Assembly (NCBI GenBank): GCA_026874595.1
Contig: CM049316.1
Coordinates: forward strand, 52,647,676-52,711,675
Origin: Sipunculus nudus
Lineage: Eukaryota; Annelida; Sipuncula; Golfingiida; Sipunculidae
DNA length: 64,000 nucleotides
Direction: 5' to 3'
Positions 12,094-22,123 of this stretch are shown here, piece after piece. Numbering within the stretch: the first letter of the stretch is position 1; each line of letters opens with the position of its first letter. Made by a program: the position numbers and the translations under genes. The notes under the pieces are model-generated. The model was not told the DNA's origin. It saw only the letters and a list, made by a program, of their open reading frames with translations, and did no database searches.

Positions 12094-13306
12094 GTCTTCA
12101 GTACGGATACAAAGTAAACTTCTGGGTGCTAAAAATTACATGATGAATAGAATAATAGGCAAAAAACAAGCGTTTGAAAACCTGTGGGTTTATAAATATG
12201 AATTAAGCATGAGTATGATATTACATATGTAGATACATATAACCACGCTCGTCGAACGCCTGCCAATACAGGCATATATGATGGTATAACCTCATCACCT
12301 AGCGCAGCTATATGTGCGAGATACGTTAAAGGAATGGCGCCTGTCACTGATAATCGGTCGACATCGGCGTAACCTCGCACACGGACCGCGTCAATGGGAC
12401 ACTTCTCACACAATCAAAATAACGTTACCACCAATAAATCAAACCCTTCCCTTCTCAATAGATAAAAAAAGAGCTGATACAATCAGACGCCTCTTTTGAA
12501 ATCACAAAACCTACCACGCAGCATCCCATCGCCCCAGACTCCTCTGTATGTTATACTGCGGAAGTGCTGCAGCCAACAATGGTATCATGGCGGTTATCAA
12601 TACTTACCATAAAACAAATGGGACTTTTTCCTAAATGATCTCATTTGTATTCCACACTTCTTTCAAAGATAAATAATGTTCTGCATTGTATATATATTAA
12701 AACCCCTTTTATACTGCCTCAGGTTGTTATATGCATTAGTTGCCTGATCTGTAGCGATAGTTGATGTATAATTAGTTCCTACACAGCACAGCATTTGTTA
12801 AGCTAACAAATGCAAACGGCAGATATGGGACCATGGGGTTAAAAAGATACATATAAATATGGGAAATCGATAAAAACATGATACCATAATGGCACCTCTA
12901 TATTCCTGTTATCTACAAGGGAACAGATGAATTATCTGATAGTGCAACACGTGTTATGAAAAAAAATGTGAATGTACGATGAATAAAAATAATAAATAAC
13001 ACTAAATGTCTGATTCATTAAAACTTCCAGAAATCTGTGCATATATCGGTATATGTACATGTGTTCAGGCAGAAATATATGAACTCGAGCTCTCTCTTGA
13101 TTGGACGCTCTCTCTAGCTGCCATGCAGATACAAGTAAGCACGTCAGACACATGGATGATAAAACGTAAAGAGAGCTTTACCTTACATGCATACATTCAG
13201 AACAACTAAAAAATACAATCAGATAATTATAATTATATATTAATGAATATATAATGTTACGGAACCTAATAACAACTGATCACGTAATCATGATCAGCAC
13301 AAATTG
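12088..13306. other. Unique DNA; CpG-containing patch, no established gene
   Basis: AT-rich except for a CpG-containing patch at about 12240-12415. There a minus-strand frame of about 50 codons (within 12129-12413) looks somewhat codon-like, but it lacks convincing splice sites and a recognisable motif. The rest shows nothing defined. Confidence 0.4.
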
Positions 13307-13940
13307 TGTTACGGAGATAAAAAATCAGATCCCGCAACACTAGGCAGCGTGAAATGTCTAGGGGAATGAATAAAGAAGTCAGTGGTTTTTTTTTGTTTAC
13401 ATATAATTTTAATTTATTCTTAGAACAATCCTAACATTACAATACACTAAATCAATACAATTACACAGTATAACAATAAAAATGTACAGTACCAGAGTGT
13501 CCGGATCCTAGGCTTTGATTTCTGGATACCACCACTGTCACAGCTCAACAAGAGTCCTTTAACATAATCTGTTGTAATCCAAAAGTGCAGTTCTGGTAAT
13601 AATCCCAAAGGCAAACTGAAGACAATTCATATACAGTCTGTTACAAAGTCCGAAGAATATCTTTAAGTTCTGCAATTATCGGTAAGGTCCCAAAACTGAC
13701 GAGAAAGTAACACTCTTAGTGCTCGGTGGTATTTTCCTTTCTGCCGGCTCTAAACACAGCCCCTAATTTATAGCTTCTCACACGCACATGAACAGACCCG
13801 AAACATCTAGAACAAAAAAGAACGCTGTGTCTCTACGCTTCAGACCCCAGACGCGAGCCAGCGCCCAACAAGCGAGGTTCCCATAGCAACGAACTATGCC
13901 TGCGCTACACGAATCAGAATGTCAACAGACACTTGTAACA
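13307..13940 (-). mobile_element. Candidate solo LTR (634 bp)
   Basis: Read on the minus strand, the unit starts TGTTAC and ends GTAACA, the usual TG...CA form with a 6-bp inverted terminus. It holds a TATA box (CTATAAAT, plus positions 13766-13773) and, about 350 bp downstream, an AATAAA poly(A) signal (13413-13418) followed by a roughly 100-bp U5-like tail. This U3-R-U5 order fits a retrotransposon LTR. No partner LTR, gag, pol or primer-binding site is visible beside it, and no clear 5-bp target duplication was found. A second TGTTACGGA lies just outside at about 13255, so the boundary could differ. Confidence 0.5.
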
Positions 13941-13971
13941 CTACTGCGCACAACAAAACAGACGCCTGTAA

Positions 13972-13973
<2 letters not shown>

Positions 13974-14024
<51 letters not shown>
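13974..14024. repeat. (AT)25 microsatellite
   Basis: Perfect dinucleotide run next to the LTR-like unit. Confidence 0.95.
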
Positions 14025-14028
<4 letters not shown>

Positions 14029-15445
14029 ATGAAGTTCATATATTTCATTTGAATATCCAACTGATGCATCTGAAAGGACCCTTTGATTCATATTTAGATA
14101 TATATGAGTGCAGTCTTGTTGCTTTCCTAGTTTAAACATGTATTGATTTCATGCAATAAGAAAGATAACGGTGTGAGCTATAACACTTACTCTCCAAACA
14201 TAAAAAGATTTTACATCCTATATGTAAACGTCAACTTATCCTTAATTACATACAAACTAACTGCATGTACAAATTGGTAACATTCAAATACACCTGCTCT
14301 TGTTATAACATATATATACAGAACATTGACAGAACTAAACATATGTGCTTAGATGACTACTCAAAAAGAGTTCAGATATGATTACTCAAACATTTTATCT
14401 GAGATTAATTGTTATTATAAAAAGCTACAACGCTCACCAGACGATGTTGAGGTCATATAAAAATAATTAAACATGAATTGACACTATAACTATGCTTGAT
14501 AAAATATAAGTATCGAAGGCTGGAAGACATTGCCAAGTGTTAGATAGTCCGCATGGGGCAGCCTGCATGTGCTGTATACGGAATCCAGCTCTAGCACGAG
14601 TCACTTCAGGGGAACTAACCTGTTAGCATTCAAAGTAAAGCTGGTCGGCTATTGAACGTTAAACCAAAAATATAGACATATCACCGTAAGACACATAAAG
14701 GGCTCAGACTCGAGCCATTAGAAGCCTTCTGCCACCCTGGGAACTATCTAAGACTTCTGTCATCGAGTTGGAAATTGTTGTGTTTGCTCACATCTCGAGT
14801 GTTTTGCGAGGTTTGATGGGGCAGTGGATATAAGCTTTGATCTTTGTAGGGGGCCGCTTACTCGTGACAGGGCAAGCTACTAGTTATCCCGGTCCTACCT
14901 GACCAGGGTTCAGTAATCAGTGTAGGTAAACTTATCTGTCGTATCTCTTCCTTCAATACTTAGCGCTTGGCCAGTTCCCTTGTATTTCCGCTCTTGTAAC
15001 CAGCGTCATTCACTTAGTTCGGGCCTAAGCAATGATCCTTTGGATAAAAATATTGACCAGTACAACCTGTTTTGAAATTTTAAAGACGGACCCTCCAGTA
15101 TCAATGACGTGTACCTCTTTGATCAGGGGAGACACTGCAGTACATAAATTATTACTTTTTTCTTTTTTTTTTGCTGATAACTATCGACTATCGATGTTGG
15201 GTTCTCTGATCGGTGACAAAGAAATGCATGTCCGTATACAACTTGAAATCTTCCAACGAGGTTAAACAGGTGCATACGGTAAAAGTTTCAAGAGTAACCA
15301 TCTGTTTTATGGAAAAGTTTGAGATAAACTGTCTTGAGAAACTTTCTGAAAACTATTAACTACACAATTTTTTTGGGATATATTATTACATGAAACTTAA
15401 GTTATACAGAGAACACGTTCCCGGCTCATGCCATGAGTGTATATA
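14025..15445. other. Unique DNA; possible SINE 3' tail at 14620-14690
   Basis: Mostly unique AT-rich sequence. The stretch ending ggctattgaacgttaaacc resembles 3' tails of lophotrochozoan SINEs from memory, but no tRNA head is visible. The GC-richer part at 14700-14960 has no recognised gene. Confidence 0.35.
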
Positions 15446-15908
15446 CTGTGGTTTACTTTTTTGTTCGCGAGGGTTTTATTTTCGCGATATTCGCGAATCG
15501 GATTTAATCGCGAATATGAAACCCTCGGGAATAAGCTGCCCTTTTATCGAGGACGAACAAGAGGATATGATGCATCTGCAGATTCTGCACAAATGAATTT
15601 GTTATCACACCTCTGAAAACAAGGTTTGTAAATCAACAACATCATCTGTGGATGGGATCGCATCCTTCTCATACAAACACGTAATGATAAGTGTCAAAAC
15701 ATTGATTATGAGACAGGTTATAATACAATGACTATAACTGTAATGAGTTAGGTATTGTGGGATTTATTTTTATTTTATAATAAATGTAAATATTATTGTA
15801 CTTCGATTTCATAGATTCTGGCGCAATCGCGAAAATGAAACCCTCGCAAAACATTCAAAATTTAGAAATCGCGAAATTTCAGCCTCGCGAATATGAAGCC
15901 AACCACAG
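15446..15908. mobile_element. CpG-rich MITE (family A), intact ends
   Basis: The ends are inverted copies: CTGTGGTTTACTTTT on the left and the complement of CTGTGGTTGGCTTC on the right, each flanked by TA (15444-15445, 15909-15910). The subterminal 60-90 bp on both sides carry repeated TTCGCGA/TCGCGAA motifs and match each other in inverted orientation. The 463-bp element has no transposase. A CpG-depleted relative lies at 53501 and a one-ended fragment at 37740. Confidence 0.8.
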
Positions 15909-16080
15909 TATATGATTAATACACTGTCCACGGGACATACTTTTGCTGATGGGACTTAATGTCGTTAGAAAAGCAAATGCCTAGAAATGTACATAAAACA
16001 AATTAAAGTTTGATATAAATCATGTTTACCATAACAAAATCTGAAATATATTAGCCAAAACTGTATTCGATTCCCAACAT

Positions 16081-16143
<63 letters not shown>

Positions 16144-16778
16144 ATATATATACTCATCAGGGCACACCTTTAAGGTACACCCGGCTTCAAGCTGGGAGAA
16201 ATGTGAGCCTTTATCATTAATCACGCTGCATGCAAAAGTGTAATTTCGGTGCACGTACCACAAGACAGATGAGACTTGGGAATCATCTCGTCTGTCAACA
16301 ACATGAAGCCAACACTAAGAAAATCCATGGATCCATTTAATAGTTCATCATGCAAAGTCTATAGCCGACAGGCTTGCTGGGAACTGCTTGCGGTGAAGCT
16401 TTCCCCCGGTCAGAGTGGGCCTATTAGTTTCAATCCAGTCTGAGGTAAAGGACGCGGGCATGGCCGGGGTGTTGGTCAAGTTTTGTAGGTCGCTGGGTGA
16501 AAAGTTTAAATACATGCACGAGGTTATCCGAATGAAATTCCATCACCTGCCGTCACCTTAAACACAAATACATGCACGCTCAAATAAATCAGATATCTTT
16601 CTGAGTTCTTCTCCACGAAATGATCAAAATTGTTTCCTTCATAAAACTCATTCATCAGGGATTACATATGCATTTATGAACAGGTTTTTGACAGAAGATT
16701 TTGTGTTTGTTTTTAAGTAAACTGTAAGTAAACTTAGCTTGAAAAGAACAGATAAACATTTGTTTATGATTATATATG
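15909..16778. other. Microsatellite and unique DNA
   Basis: An (AC)n(AT)n tract with one interruption spans about 16080-16152. The GC-richer patch at 16370-16520 includes an acceptor-like tract before 16429 and a donor-like GAGGTAAAG near 16442, but the 31-nt segment between them is too short to support. Confidence 0.5.
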
Positions 16779-17529
16779 TTGGAGCCCGTTTGCGGATCTG
16801 GCCCATCTGCCGATGGGCTTAGCCCATATTAGGATCCGTTATTGGGCTGCCTATCTGCAGATGGGCAGCCTAATAACGGATTTGAAACCATGCACTTTCT
16901 GGCCCATCTGCAGATGGGCTTGGCCCAATAACCAATTTTAGTTTTTGTTAGTAATAAGTTATTATGTTATTATCTTGATGACTTTTGTACTTAGACAAAC
17001 ATTTCTCAGAACTTAAATGTGTTAATTGAAACATAAATCACTATCACAGCCTTACATCAATAATTTTATCATCCAAATTACTAAGATGTGCATAGAAAAC
17101 TACATAGATTTTCATGCAGTGTTACAATACCCTATTAAATAACTTTTTACACACCATTCATAATTAGTCTACATTGCATTCGTGTGATGTTAAGAGTTTA
17201 ATGAGGTTCACTTTTTACCAAAGAGTAATTACAGCTGTTGCGAAAAAATCTCATTTACATTACCACACAGATGCGACTTACACGGTACATACAAATTACT
17301 AAAGAGAAATTATATGTGGTACAAATCAGTTTCTCATATTCATTTTTAATATCCACATATATTAAGGTTACCACATACATTTTGACAATTGAATAGTGTA
17401 ATATATGTAGCAAACACTCTCTCATGAGTCATTTGATCTCAGAGTCAATCACAATCATGCACTTTCACCACAATAACACATCTTGATACAGTTTCTTTTG
17501 GAGAAGTGTCTTATTGATAAGCTCTCTAC

Positions 17530-17715
17530 TTAGCATTCGTATAGAATTGTTGGCGTCCTGGTGATGAGAGCAGCAGGGAAGTCGGACAATACTCCTTTTT
17601 TCAGGTTATCACAGAGATGATGCCGAGGTTAAATGTAGTTTTGGCTGCAGGGGTCATTGCCGGAGAGTAGTGTCTTTGCAAAGGCCAGGGCAAAAACGCC
17701 ACAAAATAAATTTAA
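17530..17715 (-). pseudogene. Ulp1/SUMO-protease-like (C48) peptidase C-terminal relic
   Basis: Minus-strand frame beginning around CGVFALAFAKTLL, then SGNDPCSQNY, an in-frame TAA (17629-17631), then RHHL and SDFP, ending at TAA (17530-17532). CG[VL]FA[IL]AFA surrounds the catalytic cysteine of Ulp1-like cysteine proteases (Cys codon 17701-17703). The following GxDP, RxHL and FP spacing matches my knowledge of transposon-borne C48 domains in invertebrates. The Asp expected before the Cys is replaced, upstream catalytic parts are missing and a stop interrupts the frame, so it is broken. Such proteases accompany several eukaryotic DNA transposon families, which fits its place between the TIRs. 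Confidence 0.6.
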
Positions 17716-18414
17716 ACAAAACGATAGGGTTATGTTTTACATATCTTTCACAGTAACATAGTAAAGTTTATTTTATTTTTAATATATAACAATTTATTAG
17801 ATACAACTGATAAATAAATAGATCTCTGAAACAAGCAATCATCACGATGTTTAATATATAAATATGTTTTAATATATAAAATATAGATATAAATATAAAA
17901 TTTAAATTGTGACAAGTCTCCTTATAAACCATTTTGGATAAAAATAATTATACTTTATACTCAGAAGATAAATAATGAAGAGATAAAATTTATACGATAG
18001 AACTACCAAAATTCGTAGTTAATACTTGCATATTAATAATTTCGGTCTGTGTGGGATACTGTTATCGAATAAAAATTTAGCTCAACTTACTAGGAACTAT
18101 TCCAAACTTAGGACAATAAACATATATGTACAATAAATCTATATTATATAAATTGAATAAATTATGATAATACGGTGGTTTAAATGGTACACTATTTTGA
18201 TAGGGCTGTACCTTTTTTGTCTAAAAGGCCATATACTATTTCATGTCATATAACCGAGTGTACTTTCATTGGTACGTATACAGGCGGTGGCGGAGGCATG
18301 TGCTCTGTGAGTGCTTTCTAGTTAACTTGGTTGTCACGAACACTATAATAACACTTAAGGGTAAACGCATTTAGGTATGACCAATTCACCAACTTAATAT
18401 CGGATACACCTTAC

Positions 18415-18613
18415 ATGATAAATGAAGCACTATAACATGGGCAAAGGTCTTTCGATATCCTGCATGGTCAACCTCCCTCTCGCGGATGTTCTTGGCGACG
18501 TAAAACAGACTATCAATAGGGACTACCCGTAAACATTTGCTGACCTCTTCTCCGAGCTTGGCTTCAGAGGGAATAACAAATGTGTTGGACACCCCAAGAG
18601 CAGGCAAATCCAT
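18415..18613 (-). CDS. Exon-like ORF inside the foldback element
   Basis: Minus-strand frame from ATG at 18613 (MDLPALGVSNTF..., ...EREVDHAGYRKTFAHVIV), with an in-frame stop just before the ATG and an acceptor-like tttctcag upstream. A strong donor GTAAGG lies at 18409-18414, so the exon would end at 18415 after about 66 codons. Composition is codon-like compared with the AT-rich surroundings. I do not recognise the domain. Same strand and upstream of the C48 relic, so it may be another exon of the element's own gene, or captured host sequence. Confidence 0.4.
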
Positions 18614-18886
18614 TTAAGTTCTGAGAAATGTTTGTCTGAGTACAAAAATCATCAAGATAACAAAAAAATAACGTAAATCTAACCAAAACTAAAATCGGTT
18701 ATTGGGCCAAGCCCATCTGTAGACGGGCCAGAAAGTGCATGGTATCAAAGCCATCTGCAGATGGGCAGCCCAATAACGGATCCTTATATGGGCGAAGCCC
18801 ATCGGCAGATGGGCCAGATCCGCAGACAGGCTCCAACATATACACTTGCATAAACTACATGCAGAACCTCATGGTTCACATACATG

Positions 18887-19278
18887 CAGTGGCGGATCCG
18901 AGGGGTGCGCCCGCGCCCCCAGTTGAGCTGTAAAATCTCACATTTTATCCTTTTCTTTTCCCATTATTCGTGATCATTTTCATTTTTACCGATTTATTTT
19001 TTTATTCCATAGCAATAAGATCATGAAGTTATCCACAGTTCTAATTCATAAATTGAGGATATTAATCCAAATATTTCTACAATGAGGGAGAGGGAGTCTT
19101 TCTGTTATTACACTATCTTTCCGCCCGTCTTTCCACTGTAAACCGGGGTAAACCCCCACCCCCTATACCCTCCCGCATATACATATAAATTAACTTATAG
19201 AAAATCATGGCTCTACATGTTATTCATTGGCGACCAAATCAAATATTGTAAAAACAATATATATACATATATATAGAA

Positions 19279-19328
<50 letters not shown>

Positions 19329-19470
19329 AAGTATAATTATACATTATACATGCACACTTTATTAATATATAAATATAAAATTAACAGAACCAAAAATTAA
19401 AGAAATTAATTTTTATATTATTCATCAACCGCTTAGCGCCCCCTGTTCTCGAATTTCTGATCCGCCACTG
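18887..19470. mobile_element. hAT-like non-autonomous element
   Basis: Ends are inverted: CAGTGGCGGATC on the left and GATCCGCCACTG on the right, the CAGTGGCG start being typical of hAT ends. A perfect 6-bp direct repeat, TACATG, flanks it (18881-18886 and 19471-19476). hAT elements usually make 8 bp, but 5-6 bp variants are known. The 584-bp interior holds an (AT)n tract (about 19258-19324) and no transposase. It sits about 40 bp from the foldback element. Confidence 0.75.
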
Positions 19471-19534
19471 TACATGGGTCATTTTATACACATATCTCAA
19501 AGACTTCCTGTGTTTCTAGTTTTAAAGCGTACCT

Positions 19535-20232
19535 ATGCTGAGACTGGCTCAAGTTGTAAAGCTGAGACTGGCTAGTGTTGAATAGCTGAGACTAGCTCAA
19601 GTTTTAAAGCTGTGACTAGCTCAAGTTTTAATGCTGAAACTGACTCAAGTTGTAATGCTGAGACTGGCTTGAGTTGTAATGGTGAGACTGACTCAAGTTG
19701 TAATGGTGAGACTGACGCAAGTTGTAATGCTGAGACTGACGCAAGTTGTTATGCTGAGACTGGCTCAGGTTGTAATGCTGAGACTGAATCAAGTTGTAAT
19801 GCTAAAACTGGCTTAATTTGTAATGCTGAGACTGGCTCGAATTGTAATGCTGAGACTGACGCAAGTTGTAATGCTGAGACTGGCTCAAGTTGTAAAGCTA
19901 GACTGGCTCAAGCTATGACCTGAGAATGGCTCAAGTTGTAATGCTGAGACTGGCTCAAGTTGTAATGCTGAGACTGATGCAAGTTTTAATGCTGGGACTA
20001 GCTCAAGTTGTAATGCTGAGACTGGCTCAAGTTGTAATGCTGAGACTGATACAAGTTGTAATGCTGGGACTAGCTCAAGTTTTAAAGCTAAGACTGGCTC
20101 CAGTTGTAATGCTGGGACTGGCTCAAGTTGTAATGCTGGGACTGGCTCAAGTTGTAATGCTGGGACTGGCTCAAGTTGTAATGCTGGGACTGGCTAAAGC
20201 TATCACCTGAGACTGGCTAAAGATGTGACCCG
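19535..20232. repeat. 24-bp minisatellite, about 29 copies
   Basis: The unit GCTGAGACTGGCTCAAGTTG plus TAAT recurs every 24 bp with substitutions and a few indels. Because 24 is divisible by three, long frames appear: one encoding a repeating NAETGSSC-like octapeptide (19612-19923), then a different hydrophobic frame (19926-20210) after an indel near 19895. The frame change and lack of gene context argue against coding. Confidence 0.93.
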
Positions 20233-22009
20233 AGTAGAGCAGAAGGTTACGATATTGCATGTCTTTAAACAACGGAGATGACAAACGGCTAATGCTTTGG
20301 CAAATACCTTCTTAACGTAAGAATAATATTATAATAAGTACTTAGTTAAAGATATGTCATATCACGGTTAGTACCTTTACCTATTTACAATAAAGATTAC
20401 ACCAGTAATAATAAAATGCGAAAGTCACTCTGAACAACACTTAAGGTATGTCTCATGACAATGTGTAAAGCACTCTTTCATGTTTTATTAATATTAGACC
20501 AATTTAGTTTCATCCCAGATACGACAGATTGCCCTTCAATATAATGAAGACTGGCTAAGCTATTTTAATATTAATAGATATTACAACAACACACCCGTGA
20601 CAGGTGAAAATTTTGTTAAATAGGACATAGGAATAATATGCCTAAACCTAATTTGTGAATTAATAAGCAATGGATAAGGCAAGAGATAAAGTTTACCTTT
20701 ATTTAAAACCCCACTTATCACATTTTCATAACCGAATCAATTTGTGTTTGCTGATGCTGTAGGAAACCAGTGGAGGGCCTCTGTCTTTATTTCAGAGCAA
20801 CAAACTGCTTTCTGTCTTCATACACAGTCATATGTCCCGATAGATGTCGTTGCAATAGCCCCTTCGAAAAACATTTGAAATATCTGTGGATTTATAGAAA
20901 TAAGGAAGGAACCTGCCCCCCCCCCTCCCAGGACACACTTTGCATCATTCCCGACAATGCAAAGCCAAAACGTGCATACCCGAGGCGTGACCACAGAGGA
21001 GTTCCGTGACAAAGGTCGTGTGTCACCACCGTCAATTATAATATAGATTTTACAATGGATAATGCTCTGAGACCCCTTGATATATGTACATATTGTAAAC
21101 CATGAGAATGTGTGAATATGGAAGTTTGGGATTTCATAAACTACATGTATTTGATTTTTAAATATTTCAGGTATTTGACTACAAATCATTTATTCTAGCA
21201 GTATTAGCAGTAAAATTGAAAAGCAGACACAGAATACCTCCGGGCATCATGTTAAAATATCAGTTGAAACCCCAGAATTATGTACGCATTTATGATTTTA
21301 TATGGTATTGAAACTTGTAAATTACATGAATAAAGTTTTATATATTTTCACCAATAAAAGCTTTCCTGTTAAACATTTAGGTAACGATTGAAAACATTAT
21401 TCTTTATAGCATGCCTTTGCCGCTCCCTATATTGATATGTTTTTGACCCTTAATAGCTGAGATATGTTGATTTGCTTTTAAATATGTAAAACAATATCAA
21501 TGCAACATCGACAGTTTGGAATTTTAATTCTCACCTGAGCTCACAGGGACATTGGTTTTTAAACATAATACAATGTATGGATAACCAAAACATCATAACG
21601 GTTGGGTGTCGAGCTCCTTTAACCTTCCTGTTTGTAGGGGGCATACTTAAATTTAAACGGACCCTCCAATAGTGTTTTGATAAAAACTAATCATAATCAA
21701 ATAATCAAATATCCTGATACGGAATGTAAATCAAGCTACACCCTAAAATCCCTTGAAAAAGACCACTTGCACGCCGGCAGTGGCCGTGCAAAATCTGGCC
21801 CTTGAGTGCGCTGTAACTGCATGACCACTTTCACTGGGCAAACACTCAAACTGGCTTATGCAAAAGCGTAAACCCTCTCCTTAAGGACTGTGTGTCGTGC
21901 AACAATATTTAATGTTTAACACTCCGCATGCAAACTGTGACACCTTAATGGTGTGGTACCACCTCTCTGTGGTCAAATGTTGACCAGGCTGTTCCCGTGT
22001 ATCACTTAC
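20233..22009. other. Unique AT-rich DNA, no gene established
   Basis: Unique sequence with a C-rich run at about 20915-20930. A donor-like GTGAGAATT on the minus strand near 21530 follows a short open segment but lacks an acceptor. Nothing else is supported. Confidence 0.45.
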
Positions 22010-22123
22010 CGGCTTAATGGTCCGCCCTCCCCCGCCACGGATGACAAGTAATGTTCTTTCACGCTCCACCAGGCTCACGGCGTGTCCAGCAATCCCATCA
22101 CTCGATAAACTGACATGCTCCAT
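22010..22123 (-). CDS. Candidate internal exon, 38 codons, kelch-like pattern
   Basis: Minus-strand segment bounded by an acceptor (ttagttcag, just above 22123) and a consensus donor GTAAGT (22004-22009). The 114 nt are open, phase 0 to 0, and codon-like: MEHVSLSSDGIAGHAVSL, then VERERTLLVIRGGGGR. The GHAV...LLVI.GG spacing resembles a kelch-repeat strand (GH..v...lyvfGG), but one partial repeat does not identify a protein. No linked exon was recognised nearby, which would be normal with multi-kilobase introns. A chance frame in a GC-rich patch is the alternative. Confidence 0.5.

Larger units (their letters stand above)
16779..18847. mobile_element. Foldback element with about 165-bp TIRs
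   Basis: About 16779-16945 is the inverted copy of about 18680-18847. Outer ends read tatatgTTGGAGCC and GGCTCCAAcatata. Each TIR holds three near-palindromic copies of GCCCATCTGCAGATGGGC or variants (about 16802, 16853 and 16898 on the left; about 18710, 18749 and 18797 on the right); the copy near 16898 is a perfect 18-bp palindrome. The AT-rich 1.7-kb interior holds, on the minus strand, an exon-like frame (18415-18613) and a Ulp1/C48 peptidase-like relic (17530-17715). Long TIRs with iterated palindromes suggest transposase binding sites. The superfamily is not assigned. Target duplication is obscured because the flanks are themselves inverted TATA-type sequence. Confidence 0.8.

Noticed and set aside
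12129-12413. 94-codon minus frame with CpG-containing codons
   Set aside because: First 50 codons look somewhat gene-like, but there is no good acceptor, the donor GTGATG is weak and no family is recognised.
12608-12700. Exon before GTAAGTATT on the minus strand
   Set aside because: All frames upstream of the donor hit stops within a short distance.
18286-18315. Micro-exon on plus (CAG...GTGAGT)
   Set aside because: Lies inside the foldback element, is glycine-codon low complexity, and is opposite in strand to the element's other exon-like parts.
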